Below the pieces are notes generated by a model, which made no database searches, was not told the DNA's origin, and worked only from the letters and a program-made list of their open reading frames with translations. From contig CP070646.1 in the NCBI GenBank assembly GCA_020354435.1, positions 3,285,427 through 3,333,483 on the forward strand: DNA of 48,057 nucleotides, in the 5' to 3' direction. Source of the DNA: Gammaproteobacteria bacterium. Its GTDB lineage: Bacteria; Pseudomonadota; Gammaproteobacteria; GCA-001735895. Position numbers and translations under genes: made by a program. Position 1 is the first letter of the stretch; every line of letters begins with the position of its first letter. Of this stretch, positions 15,450 to 24,463 are shown piece by piece.

Positions 15450-17231
15450 CTAACTCAGGCGTCCCATGATATGCAGCCGCGCTTCGTCAGACAACCGAAT
15501 TGCAGCCCTGTGCTCGATGTCGGCGAGGCGCTCGCTGAATTTCGGCAGCATTGCTTCGAAAGCCACGCTGGCATCGGCATCCTGCAACACGCGCTGTATC
15601 AGGTCGGCATCCACCCATGCCATTTTCGCGGATTCCATGCGGGCGTAAATCAGCCCGCTGCTGCGATCGAGAAAATTAATCGCCGGCACGCGCGCGGCAC
15701 ATTTAACCAGGAAGTCCGCGTTTCGGGCCGCATCCATATCGGCTTCTGACGGGTAGACCGCCGCCGGATCATGCGCCTCGATGTTGATCCGGGTGTAACG
15801 CACGATATCGAACATGCTCTTGAAATCCAGAATGCTAAGTTCGCCATTGAGGCCAAAAGCGATCGTACGCGGCTGCTCGCCCCGCGGCACGCTGTTATCG
15901 AGAAATTCGTAGTAAACGATTTTGTCCTGGCGCAGGGCCCAGGTAAAAAACAGCGCCGGAATACCGGTGAAAGCTTCGACGTTATGATCGAGTAAATCAT
16001 CGACAGCCTTGAAGCGACCAACTTGCAGACCCCGAATCCAGGCGCGTTCGACCGTGGCCTCGGGGGGCGTAACCATGAAGGTCAGGTAAACGGTGTGTCC
16101 GAAGCGGGTCAGAAGGTTACTGCCCTCCTCGGTATCCTTGCCCGGTGCGAAACTGTCGAAACGGAAGCGATCGATCAGCAGGTGGGAGATACGACCCTGA
16201 GCTGCCTTTTGCGCGATGTAACGATCGAGCTTCTGGTCGATGATCGGGATTTCGTCACCGACCAGGGTGCCGGCATACCTGTAGGCATCGCCGAGGGAGT
16301 CATAGTCGAGCAAAAACTTGCGCCAGATATCGGGGCTGATCAGGGCGAACTCGTGCCAGTTGATGCCGAGTTTTTCGGTATGAATTTTCTGCAACGGCCG
16401 CATCGTACTCTTGCCGGAAGCCGAAGCGCCCTTGACGTTAATGACGATCGGTTCATTCTGCGGCGGCAACAATGGAAATCCCTCGCTGTCGATTGCCTGC
16501 GCCACCATTGGCGCAATGGCATCGCCGATGACTTTGCTGCCATAGGCGTTGCAGGTAAGCCCTGCTGCAACCCTGACCAGCAAAGCCTTGTCGCCGAGCA
16601 GGCGGCCATGTTTGATGAAAATCGCGCGTGCGGCTTCGGTAAGCCCGCGTAGGGCCGCGGTCAGCAAGCGATCATCGGATGAATTCGCCGCGTCTTCCCA
16701 CTGGCACAGAATTCGCTGGTCGCGCTGTTGCGGCGATTCCGTCAGCGCCGGTTTCTTACGCTTGCCGGAAGCGCCGAACAGGCGCGCCAGGCTGAATCCC
16801 GGTCTGGATTGGTTCACCGGCGCCTGCTGCGCAAATAAACTGGCGTCGAGTTCCTGTTCGATAATCTGCTCGACCTGTCGCGCGAGAGCGTCGTAGATCT
16901 CGCAAACTGCGGGCATTTCAGGCTCGATATAGCGAGACAGAATACGCTCGACCACGGCCCTGAAGTTGATGCCGAGATCTTCGTAGCGATTACCATCGTC
17001 GACGAAAATATCGGCCGATACGCGAATCAGTAATTCGTGCACGACCAGCCTTTGCGGCCGGAACACGATCAATTGCTGGATTGGCAGGCCGGTAAAGTCG
17101 GCAAGCTCGTTGGCGGTTTGGATCGTGGAATATACGTTTTCCTGACGAAACAGGGTCGACAGCGGCATATATTCCGACGGTAGCGTCGATTTGATGCCCG
17201 GGTGCCAGGCGTCCGGTTTCTTATCCGACAT
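15450..17231 (-). CDS. Large P-loop protein with zeta-toxin-like kinase core
   Basis: I do not recognise a named family. The 593-residue product, started at the ATG that overlaps the recG end by 11 bases, has three parts. An alpha-helical N-terminal region (about 1-260) includes a basic segment near 155-160. The central nucleotide-binding core has Walker A GASASGKST (268-276), then LISPDIWRKFL (298-307), LLIDRFRFDSF (351-361) and an arginine-rich ERAWIRGLQVGRF (395-407). The C-terminal region is about 170 residues. The order of Walker A, PDxxRK and an ID-R-F strand resembles zeta toxins and related polynucleotide or sugar kinases. No antitoxin gene is adjacent. The substrate is unknown. Confidence 0.6.
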   Translation of the reverse strand: MSDKKPDAWHPGIKSTLPSEYMPLSTLFRQENVYSTIQTANELADFTGLPIQQLIVFRPQRLVVHELLIRVSADIFVDDGNRYEDLGINFRAVVERILSRYIEPEMPAVCEIYDALARQVEQIIEQELDASLFAQQAPVNQSRPGFSLARLFGASGKRKKPALTESPQQRDQRILCQWEDAANSSDDRLLTAALRGLTEAARAIFIKHGRLLGDKALLVRVAAGLTCNAYGSKVIGDAIAPMVAQAIDSEGFPLLPPQNEPIVINVKGASASGKSTMRPLQKIHTEKLGINWHEFALISPDIWRKFLLDYDSLGDAYRYAGTLVGDEIPIIDQKLDRYIAQKAAQGRISHLLIDRFRFDSFAPGKDTEEGSNLLTRFGHTVYLTFMVTPPEATVERAWIRGLQVGRFKAVDDLLDHNVEAFTGIPALFFTWALRQDKIVYYEFLDNSVPRGEQPRTIAFGLNGELSILDFKSMFDIVRYTRINIEAHDPAAVYPSEADMDAARNADFLVKCAARVPAINFLDRSSGLIYARMESAKMAWVDADLIQRVLQDADASVAFEAMLPKFSERLADIEHRAAIRLSDEARLHIMGRLS

Positions 17232-19314
17232 CGGTATAGTCCTGGCGCTCGCCGACCCAGTTACGCAGCAACTCGGCGCGTACCTCCGCATACTCCGGTT
17301 GTTGCATCATTTTCGCCAGCGCCTCGACCTGTGGAAACCACTTCTGATCGCGCATCAAATCGGCAATACGAAAACTCATTTCGCCGGTCTGCCGGGTACC
17401 GAGCACCTCGCCGGCGCCGCGCAGCTCAAGATCCTTCTCGGCGATGGCAAAGCCGTCCTGGGTCGAGCGAATAACCTCGAGCCGTTTGCGCGCCAGCTCC
17501 GACAGATCATTCCTGACCAACAGGATGCAGAAGCTTTCGCGCGCCCCTCGCCCGACCCGACCGCGCAACTGGTGAATCTGTGCCAGCCCGAGGCGTTCCG
17601 GGTTTTCGATGATCATGATACTGGCATTGGGTACGTCAACGCCGACCTCGATAACCGTGGTCGCCACCAGAATATGTGTCTGTCCCTGTTTGAACGCCAG
17701 GATCGCAGCCTCTTTTTCCGCCGGCTTCATGCGCCCATGCACCAGGCCGATCGATAACTGCGGCAGCTGACGGCACAGCGACTCGAAGGTCAGCTCGGCG
17801 GCCTCGCACTGCAACGCCTCGGACTCCTCGATCAACGTACACACCCAGTATACCTGGCCGCCATCTGCGCAGGATTTCGCCACCCGTTGGATCAGGCTCG
17901 CGCGCTGCTGCTCGGAAACAATCGAAGTCGTCACCGGCTTACGCCCGGGCGGCAGTTCATCAATCTGCGAATAATCCAGGTCGGCGTAAATCGACATTGC
18001 CATCGTGCGCGGGATCGGTGTCGCAGTCATAATCAGTTGGTGCGCCATTTCGCCATCACGGGTCTTGCGCTGCAGCGCAAGCCGCTGGTCGACGCCAAAT
18101 CGATGCTGTTCGTCGAAGATGATGAAACCGAGCCGATTAAATTCGACACTGGCCTGAAACAACGCGTGGGTGCCAATGACGACCTGGGCTTCACCGCTGG
18201 CAATCTGCCCGACTTTTCGCTCGCGCTTCTTGCCCTTGTCCGCGCCAACCAGATTAACCACGTTTATCCCCAGCGGTTCGAGCCATTGGGTGAAGTTCTG
18301 GTAATGCTGCTCGGCGAGGATTTCGGTTGGCGCCATCAGCGCCGCCTGGTACCCCGATTCGATCGCCGGCAGGCAGGCCAGGGCGGCAACCACGGTCTTG
18401 CCGGAACCAACATCGCCCTGCACCAGGCGTATCATCGGCTTGCCCGCGGCAAAATCCTGCATCAATTCATCCAGTACGCGAAGCTGTGCGCCGGTCAACT
18501 CGAACGGCAGCGACTGACTGAGCTGCTGGCGCAGCCTGCTGGCCGGTTTTATCACGGGTGTTTTACGGCTGCGTATCTGGCGCCTGCGCTCGAGCAGCGC
18601 GAGTCGGTGTGCCGCAAGCTCTTCGACGATGAATCGATACTGCGCCGGATGCCGACCCGTTGCGATCAGTTCGCTGTCGGCTTTGTTTTCGGGATTGTGC
18701 AATCGAAGCATGGCCGTGCTGACATCGGGAAAGTCGTTGCGATCAAGCCAGTCCTGCGGCAGGGTCTCGGCAATTCCGTCGGTTTTCAGCTTGTCGATGA
18801 CCTGTCCGAGAATTCGTTTGATCGACAGTTGATGCAGCCCCTCGGTAGTGGGATAAATTGGCGTCAGGGTTTGTGGCAGTGGTGACGGATCGTCGAGGTC
18901 GAGCCGTTCGGCTTCCGGGTGAATCATCTCCAGCTCACCCTGCGCAACCCTGACCTCGCCGTAGCAGCGCAGCCAGTTGCCTTTTTCGAACAGCTTTTGC
19001 TGGTTGGCATTAAAGTAAAAATAGCGCACCGAGAGGACGCCGGTATTGTCCCCCAGCTTGGCGGCGAGTACTCGGCGCGAGCGTCCCTGGCGGCGATAAT
19101 GTACGCCGGCATGCAACACCTCGGCCTCTATTTGGCCGCGCTGGCCCGGCTGCAACGAGCCCACCGGGGTGATAAAGGTGCGGTCTTCGTAACGCAGCGG
19201 CAAATGAAATAGCAGGTCGCGTTGGCTTTTAAGGCCGAGCTTGAGCAGCTTTTCCGCTACCTTCGGCCCCACGCCCTTCAGGTAGCGCAGGCCCTGTTCC
19301 GACCAGTGTTCCAT
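17221..19314 (-). CDS. recG: ATP-dependent DNA helicase RecG
   Basis: RecG reverses stalled replication forks and processes branched recombination intermediates. The 697-residue protein has the N-terminal wedge/OB domain (GVGPKVAEKLLKLGL, then FHLPLRYEDRT), Walker A GDVGSGKT, Walker B DEQHRFGV, motif III TATPIPRT, the ATTVIEVGVDVPNA motif V region, and HQLRGRVGRG (motif VI). E. coli RecG is 693 residues. It lies 16 bases downstream of ridA and overlaps the next gene by 11 bases. The spoT-ridA-recG direction is common in gammaproteobacteria. Confidence 0.97.
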   Translation of the reverse strand: MEHWSEQGLRYLKGVGPKVAEKLLKLGLKSQRDLLFHLPLRYEDRTFITPVGSLQPGQRGQIEAEVLHAGVHYRRQGRSRRVLAAKLGDNTGVLSVRYFYFNANQQKLFEKGNWLRCYGEVRVAQGELEMIHPEAERLDLDDPSPLPQTLTPIYPTTEGLHQLSIKRILGQVIDKLKTDGIAETLPQDWLDRNDFPDVSTAMLRLHNPENKADSELIATGRHPAQYRFIVEELAAHRLALLERRRQIRSRKTPVIKPASRLRQQLSQSLPFELTGAQLRVLDELMQDFAAGKPMIRLVQGDVGSGKTVVAALACLPAIESGYQAALMAPTEILAEQHYQNFTQWLEPLGINVVNLVGADKGKKRERKVGQIASGEAQVVIGTHALFQASVEFNRLGFIIFDEQHRFGVDQRLALQRKTRDGEMAHQLIMTATPIPRTMAMSIYADLDYSQIDELPPGRKPVTTSIVSEQQRASLIQRVAKSCADGGQVYWVCTLIEESEALQCEAAELTFESLCRQLPQLSIGLVHGRMKPAEKEAAILAFKQGQTHILVATTVIEVGVDVPNASIMIIENPERLGLAQIHQLRGRVGRGARESFCILLVRNDLSELARKRLEVIRSTQDGFAIAEKDLELRGAGEVLGTRQTGEMSFRIADLMRDQKWFPQVEALAKMMQQPEYAEVRAELLRNWVGERQDYTDVG

Positions 19315-19330
19315 TCCATCCGCGGATTAA

Positions 19331-19714
19331 TCAGTCAAGCACCAGTACCGCATCCATTTCGACGCCGACGCCCTTGGGCAATGCGGCCACGCCGATCGCG
19401 GCCCGCGCGGGATAGGGCTGCTGGAAATAGCGCGCCATGATTTCGTTAACCGTCGGGAAGTTGCCCAGGTCGGTCAGAAAAATATTGAGCTTGACCACGT
19501 CGGCCAGGCTGCCGCCGGCAGCCTCGGCAACCGCCTGCAGGTTATCGAAAACCCGGGTAATCTCGGCTTCTATACCGCCTTCGACCACCTCCATGTTGGC
19601 CGGATCCAGCGGAATCTGCCCGGAAATATACACCGTGTTGTCGACCTTGACTGCCTGCGAGTAGGTGCCGATCGCCTGCGGCGCGTCGTCTGTCTGAATA
19701 ATGGTTTTCGCCAT
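19331..19714 (-). CDS. ridA: RidA-family enamine/imine deaminase
   Basis: RidA proteins hydrolyse reactive 2-aminoacrylate and related enamines formed by PLP enzymes, releasing ammonia and protecting other enzymes. The 127-residue product carries the family landmarks [40 protein letters not shown] and the C-terminal [15 protein letters not shown] with the carboxylate-binding Arg, followed by VEMDAV. It sits between spoT and recG, the usual position in gammaproteobacteria. Confidence 0.95.
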   Translation of the reverse strand: MAKTIIQTDDAPQAIGTYSQAVKVDNTVYISGQIPLDPANMEVVEGGIEAEITRVFDNLQAVAEAAGGSLADVVKLNIFLTDLGNFPTVNEIMARYFQQPYPARAAIGVAALPKGVGVEMDAVLVLD

Positions 19715-19773
19715 CGCAATGTCTCCAGCTCAAAGATGTCGGATTATGCGGGTATTCGCCACGCCCGCAACCG

Positions 19774-21939
19774 CTATCTGCGCCAGATGCGGTTAACGAC
19801 CTGAAGCGAACGCAGCTTTTTCATGATACGCGCGAGGTGGATACGATCGGTTACGGTAACCACGAACTCGATGGTCGAGATACGGCCATCCTTTTCGGTC
19901 AGGTTAACGTGCTCGATGTTAGACGACATGTTCGCGATCGTTGCCGCCAGCGTTGCCAGCACGCCTCGTTGATTGGCGACCTGCACGCGCATATAGGCGA
20001 GATACTCGCCCTCGAAGTGGTCCGACCATTGTACCGACAGCTGCCGGTCTTCCTTCCCGCGCTCGGTGATGTTGGGACAACCACGCTGGTGAATGACGAT
20101 ACCTTTACCCGAGGACATGAAACCGGTGATGGCATCGCCCGGCACCGGCCGGCAACACTTTGCGAATGACACGACCATGCCCTCGGTACCCTTGATTGCC
20201 AGCGGCTTGCCGGCAGTATCGACGCCGGTGGTGTCATCCTCGATGTCGTACATTGCCTTCGCCACCAGGCTCGAATTGCGGTTGCCGAGACCGATTTCGG
20301 CAAGCAGCTCTTTCTGGTCGGACATGTTGTACTGCTTCAGTACTTTCCTGAACCTGGCCTTTGGAATAGCGACGTCTCGCCCCTTGATCTGGCTGACTGA
20401 CTGTTGCAGCAGGCGTTGTCCCAGCGTAATTGCCTCGGCTTTTTGCAGCGACTTCAGAAAATGCCGAATATTCGTTCGCGCCTTGGCGGTATGCACGAAA
20501 TCGAGCCAGCTCGGGTGCGGTCGGCTGGCCTCGGAGCAGATGATCTCGATAGTCTGGCCGTTATACAGGCGACTGCCCAGCGGCGACATCTGGTGATCGA
20601 TACGCGCGGCGACACAGGTATTGCCGACATCGGTATGCACCGCGTAGGCAAAGTCGACCACGGTCGAACCGCGCGGCAGTTTCTTGATATCGCCCTTGGG
20701 CGTGAATACATAGATTTCATCCGGGAACAGGTCGACCTTGACGCTTTCGAGGAATTCCTGCGAGCTGCCTGACTTTTGCTGCATCTCGAGCAGGTTTTTA
20801 AGCCATTCGAGCGCGCGGCTCTGTGCGCTGGTAGCGCCGCCGTCACCCTCCTTGTAGATCCAGTGGGCGGCGATGCCGGACTCGGCGAAGTGATCCATTT
20901 CCTCGGTGCGAATCTGCACCTCGATGGCGACGCCGTGCGGACCGAACAGGCTCGAGTGCAGCGATTGATAACCGTTCGCCTTGGGTATCGCAAGATAATC
21001 CTTGAACTTGCCCGGCAGCGGCTTGTACAGATTGTGCATGACGCCGAGCACGCGATAACAGTCGTCTACCGAGTGCGTCATGATCCGAACGCCGAAGACG
21101 TCGGTAAGCTCCTTGAAGCTGAGCTTTTTCTCCTTCATCTTGCGGTAGATGCTGTGGATGTTCTTTTGCCGGTACTTGACCGTGGCGTCGATACCGGATT
21201 CCTTCAGCCGCTGGCGGATCGCGGCTTCGATGGTATTGAAGATTTCCTTGCGATAACCGACCACTTCCTTGCAGGCGCTATCGATCGCGCGATAGCGCAT
21301 CGGGTAAGCCGCCTTGATCGACAGGTCGAGCAATTCATGGCGCATCTTGAAGATGCCGAGCCGGTTCGCGATCGGGGCGTAGATATCCATGGTCTCATGC
21401 GCTATGCGGCGGCGCTTCTCCGGTGGCATCGCGTCCAGCGTGCGCATATTGTGTAAACGGTCCGCCAGCTTGATAATGATGACCCGAATATCCTTGACCA
21501 TCGCCAGCATCATCTTGCGAAAATTTTCCGCTTGCGCCTCGGCCTTGCTGCGGAAATCCATCTGGGTCAGCTTGCTGACACCGTCTACGAGTTCGGCAAC
21601 TTCATCGCCGAACCTGGCGGCGATTTCCTCCTTTGCGGTGGGAGTATCTTCGATGACGTCGTGCAGGATCGCGGCGATGATGCTGTTGCTGTCCATGCGC
21701 ATCTCGGCGAGGATGCGCGCAACCGCAACCGGGTGGCTGATATAGGGTTCTCCGGACACACGACGCTGGCCCTCGTGGGCCTCGGCGCCGACCAGGTAAG
21801 CCTTGTAGACTTCCTCGACCTGCACCGATTCGAGGTAAGTTTCGAGTTCGCTGCAGAGGTCGGAAATCCGGGTTTCGTCATCGCTGGCGCTGACATCGCC
21901 GGCTATGACTTCGAAAAGATTGGCGTAGTTCGCCCCCAT
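19774..21939 (-). CDS. spoT: Bifunctional (p)ppGpp synthase/hydrolase
   Basis: SpoT makes and degrades the alarmone (p)ppGpp in response to carbon, fatty-acid and iron starvation. The 721-residue product has an intact hydrolase domain: ISHPVAVA, the HD-type ILHDVIEDTP and KLADRLHNMRTLDAM. It also has a synthetase domain (ELTDVFGVRIM, ANGYQSLHSSL, VEIQIRTEEMDHFAE-like), a TGS domain (DEIYVFTPKGDIKKLPRG), a zinc/helical region with CCRPVPGD, and a C-terminal ACT domain. I start at the ATG at 21939; a TTG at 21954 would add five residues. Conservation of the HDxxED motif argues that hydrolysis is active. Confidence 0.96.
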   Translation of the reverse strand: MGANYANLFEVIAGDVSASDDETRISDLCSELETYLESVQVEEVYKAYLVGAEAHEGQRRVSGEPYISHPVAVARILAEMRMDSNSIIAAILHDVIEDTPTAKEEIAARFGDEVAELVDGVSKLTQMDFRSKAEAQAENFRKMMLAMVKDIRVIIIKLADRLHNMRTLDAMPPEKRRRIAHETMDIYAPIANRLGIFKMRHELLDLSIKAAYPMRYRAIDSACKEVVGYRKEIFNTIEAAIRQRLKESGIDATVKYRQKNIHSIYRKMKEKKLSFKELTDVFGVRIMTHSVDDCYRVLGVMHNLYKPLPGKFKDYLAIPKANGYQSLHSSLFGPHGVAIEVQIRTEEMDHFAESGIAAHWIYKEGDGGATSAQSRALEWLKNLLEMQQKSGSSQEFLESVKVDLFPDEIYVFTPKGDIKKLPRGSTVVDFAYAVHTDVGNTCVAARIDHQMSPLGSRLYNGQTIEIICSEASRPHPSWLDFVHTAKARTNIRHFLKSLQKAEAITLGQRLLQQSVSQIKGRDVAIPKARFRKVLKQYNMSDQKELLAEIGLGNRNSSLVAKAMYDIEDDTTGVDTAGKPLAIKGTEGMVVSFAKCCRPVPGDAITGFMSSGKGIVIHQRGCPNITERGKEDRQLSVQWSDHFEGEYLAYMRVQVANQRGVLATLAATIANMSSNIEHVNLTEKDGRISTIEFVVTVTDRIHLARIMKKLRSLQVVNRIWRR

Positions 21940-22067
21940 TAAACCGTTATTCAACCATTAACGTTATAACAATGGGGTTTTATAACATATTTGCAACAGC
22001 CAGGCCCACACCGGTCGCACTGTCGAATGCGCCCGCGGTGAGGAAACAAGTTATTGAAACGGAAGGC

Positions 22068-22361
22068 CTACTCGGTGTTTTCTTCGGCTTCGAGACTGGC
22101 CTGGGCAATCTGGCGAATCAGGTCGTCATCGGTCGCGATCTTTTCGATTTCGGCCTGCGCTTCCATTTCGTCCATCGATGAAGAAGTAATCAGGTTTTCG
22201 GCAATTTCCCGCAAAGCCAGTACGGTCGGCTTGTCGTTCTCGGGCGGAACCAGCGGATCGGCGCCCTGGGCAATTTGACGAGCCCGGCGAGCCGCCAGCA
22301 ACACCAGGTCGAAACGGTTTTCGACATGCTCGAGACAGTCTTCTACTGTAATACGCGCCAT
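22068..22361 (-). CDS. rpoZ: RNA polymerase omega subunit
   Basis: Omega binds the beta-prime subunit and aids RNA polymerase assembly and ppGpp binding. The 97-residue product starts [20 protein letters not shown] and continues [12 protein letters not shown], which is diagnostic of the family, followed by the variable acidic C-terminus. It stands between gmk and spoT, the standard gmk-rpoZ-spoT order, with gaps of 83 and 128 bases. The placement beside spoT matches omega's role in ppGpp sensing. Confidence 0.96.
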   Translation of the reverse strand: MARITVEDCLEHVENRFDLVLLAARRARQIAQGADPLVPPENDKPTVLALREIAENLITSSSMDEMEAQAEIEKIATDDDLIRQIAQASLEAEENTE

Positions 22362-22444
22362 TGCTAAAACTCTCGGTCCAAAAAAAGGTGCGCAATCATA
22401 GCGAAAAACGCTGTAAATCTAAAGGTTTTGGCAAAAAAAAATGG

Positions 22445-23071
22445 TTAATCCGATTCGGCTGGAATCGACTCGATCAAGGCCCGGTTTTTGAGCCTTTGCC
22501 GTGCCAGCGTCAGCCCCTGCGTATGAATGATCGCATCGAGGTCGAACAGGGCCTGCTCGAAGTCGTCGTTGATAACGAGATACTCTGCATCGTGGTAGTG
22601 CGACATTTCCCGTTCGGCATCGCGCATACGCCGCGCGATGACGCTTTCGTCGTCGGTGCCGCGGTCGCGCAGGCGCTGTTCCAGCTCCTCACGAGACGGC
22701 GGCAAAATGAAAATACCGATGGTTTCAGGCATCTTTGCCTTGACCTGGCGCGCGCCCTGCCAGTCGATCTCGAGGATGACGTGTTTGCCACTGGCCAACA
22801 GTGATTCGACCGATGCGCGCGCGGTACCGTAATAGTTGTCGAACACCTGGGCATGTTCGAGAAACTCATCGTTTTCGACCATGGTGTCGAACTGCTGCGG
22901 CGAAACGAAGTGATAGGCTTCGCCGTCGACCTCGCCCGGACGGATTGCGCGGGTCGAGTGCGACACGCAGACCGTAACCGATTCGGCGCGCTTTTGCAGC
23001 AACGACTTGACCAGGCTGGTTTTGCCGGCGCCCGAGGGGGCGGAAATGGTAAACAGGCAGGCAGTATTCAC
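22445..23071 (-). CDS. gmk: Guanylate kinase
   Basis: Gmk phosphorylates GMP to GDP with ATP, feeding GTP and ppGpp synthesis. The 208-residue product has the P-loop SAPSGAGKTSL near the N-terminus, the GMP-binding SHSTRAIRPGEVDGEAYHF segment, the DWQGARQVK strand (Walker B region), and IFILPPSREELEQRLRDRG with the lid arginines. Length is normal. It diverges from tcdA across about 107 bases and starts the gmk-rpoZ-spoT block. Confidence 0.97.
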   Translation of the reverse strand: MNTACLFTISAPSGAGKTSLVKSLLQKRAESVTVCVSHSTRAIRPGEVDGEAYHFVSPQQFDTMVENDEFLEHAQVFDNYYGTARASVESLLASGKHVILEIDWQGARQVKAKMPETIGIFILPPSREELEQRLRDRGTDDESVIARRMRDAEREMSHYHDAEYLVINDDFEQALFDLDAIIHTQGLTLARQRLKNRALIESIPAESD

Positions 23072-23178
23072 AAAATTTTTCCGGGTAATACGGGTGCGGT
23101 CTCGGCGCGGCCACCTATTGTAATGACAGATGAACTATAGACCAATACACTGCGAGCACTAAGCAGTTTCTCGTTACC

Positions 23179-24000
23179 ATGTTAAGCAAATCTTATCGAC
23201 GGCGTTTTTCCGGACTGGCCAGGGTTTACGGCGAAGCCGCGCTCGAGCCGCTGCAGCACGCACATTTCTGTATCGTCGGCATCGGCGGCGTCGGCTCCTG
23301 GGCGGCCGAAGCCTGTGCACGTACCGGCATTGGCAATATCACCCTGATCGATCACGACGATATCGACATTAGTAACACCAACCGGCAGCTGCATACGACC
23401 GAGGAAAATCTCGGTCGCGCCAAGGTCGAGGTATTACGCGAACGAATACTGGCGATCAATCCCGAATGTGTGTGTCACGCGATCGACGACCTGGTCACTC
23501 GAGGCAATGTCGAGAAATTCGACTTCGCGCAATTCGACTACGTTATCGATGCAATCGATCACGTTAGCCACAAGCTAACGCTAATGCACTACTGCCGGCG
23601 CAACAAGATTCGCTGTATCTCCACTGGCGGTGCCGGCGGCCTGGTCGACCCGACCAGGGTCGTGGTCAAGGACCTGACCCTGAGTTACAACGATCCTCTG
23701 CTGGCCAAGGTACGCTCTACGCTGCGCCAGCAACTCGGTTACAGCCGTAATCCGAAGCGCCGTTATGCTATGGATTGCGTGTTTTCGACCGAACAGCCGA
23801 TTTACCCGGTCGGTGACGGCACGGTCAGCCATCAGAAACCCGATATGGATGAACGCACCACGCTCGACTGCGCCACCGGCATCGGCTCATTTGTCGGCGT
23901 AACCGCCTGTTTCGGCTTCACCGCGGCCGCGCATGCGATCAAAAAATACCTGAAGACCCAGGCACAGGAGGGTGACGGTTCCCAGGCCGGCATTCACTAA
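23179..24000 (+). CDS. tcdA: tRNA threonylcarbamoyladenosine dehydratase
   Basis: TcdA (CsdL/YgdL) is an E1-like enzyme that uses ATP to cyclise t6A37 in tRNA to ct6A, often with the CsdA-CsdE sulfur system. The 273-residue product has the nucleotide-binding motif IVGIGGVGSWAAEACARTGIG, the DHDDIDISNTNRQLHT segment, GRAKVEVLRERI, a central DAIDHVSHK strand and the late MDCVFSTEQP region. No other csd gene is nearby. It is a single gene followed by a clear terminator. Confidence 0.94.
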   Translation: MLSKSYRRRFSGLARVYGEAALEPLQHAHFCIVGIGGVGSWAAEACARTGIGNITLIDHDDIDISNTNRQLHTTEENLGRAKVEVLRERILAINPECVCHAIDDLVTRGNVEKFDFAQFDYVIDAIDHVSHKLTLMHYCRRNKIRCISTGGAGGLVDPTRVVVKDLTLSYNDPLLAKVRSTLRQQLGYSRNPKRRYAMDCVFSTEQPIYPVGDGTVSHQKPDMDERTTLDCATGIGSFVGVTACFGFTAAAHAIKKYLKTQAQEGDGSQAGIH

Positions 24001-24020
24001 CAGGCCTTACAATTTTTCCG

Positions 24021-24045
24021 CGGCGCTCTTCGCCGACCTTTTTTT
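24021..24045 (+). terminator. Rho-independent terminator after tcdA
   Basis: CGGCG (24021-24025) pairs with CGCCG (24031-24035) around a CTCTT loop, followed within three bases by seven T residues (24039-24045). It lies 20 bases past the tcdA stop and separates it from the convergent hut operon. Confidence 0.65.
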
Positions 24046-24094
24046 GTCATACGGCAGATTCCAATGAGTTGCGGTCCGCAGGCTGCGAAGATTA

Positions 24095-24463
24095 TCAGAA
24101 AACCTTGCCGGCCTTGATTTCGGCGGGGTAGTACTGATCGCCTGATTTCCAGTAAAGGCTATTACCGATGACGGTTACCTGGTAACAGACCCAGCGCTCG
24201 GACGGCGGCCAGACCGAGCAGTAGCGGCCATTTTCATCGACACGCCAGCGCCCCTCGGTTTCTTCGCCGCCCCTTTCGCGGTAACGCGTAATACCATCGG
24301 GATCGAAGTACTGCAGGTAGGGATGTCCCGCCCAGATACCCTCCATGCTGTTACCGCTGAGCAGCTCGGTCAGTTGCTGTTGCGTCGGCTGGTAGGGTTC
24401 GTCCGCAAGAGCGCCGGGGGCGACCAGTATTATCGCCGCCAGTAGCGTTCCGAATCGCCTCAC
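24095..24463 (-). CDS. Small secreted protein at the end of the hut operon
   Basis: The GTG at 24463 overlaps the hutU stop (GTGA). It gives a 122-residue product with a clean signal peptide ([20 protein letters not shown], probable cut after ALA), so it should be periplasmic. The mature part has a compact beta-rich pattern ([58 protein letters not shown]) with two cysteines that could form a disulfide. It resembles small domains that read as a stand-alone barrel, but I cannot name the family. Overlap with hutU suggests co-expression; any role in histidine use is unproven. Confidence 0.65.
   Translation of the reverse strand: MRRFGTLLAAIILVAPGALADEPYQPTQQQLTELLSGNSMEGIWAGHPYLQYFDPDGITRYRERGGEETEGRWRVDENGRYCSVWPPSERWVCYQVTVIGNSLYWKSGDQYYPAEIKAGKVF

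Noticed and set aside
15450-17231. Zeta-epsilon toxin-antitoxin module
   Set aside because: Only the kinase motifs fit; the protein is more than twice the size of typical zeta toxins, there is no epsilon-like gene, and it sits in a housekeeping cluster.
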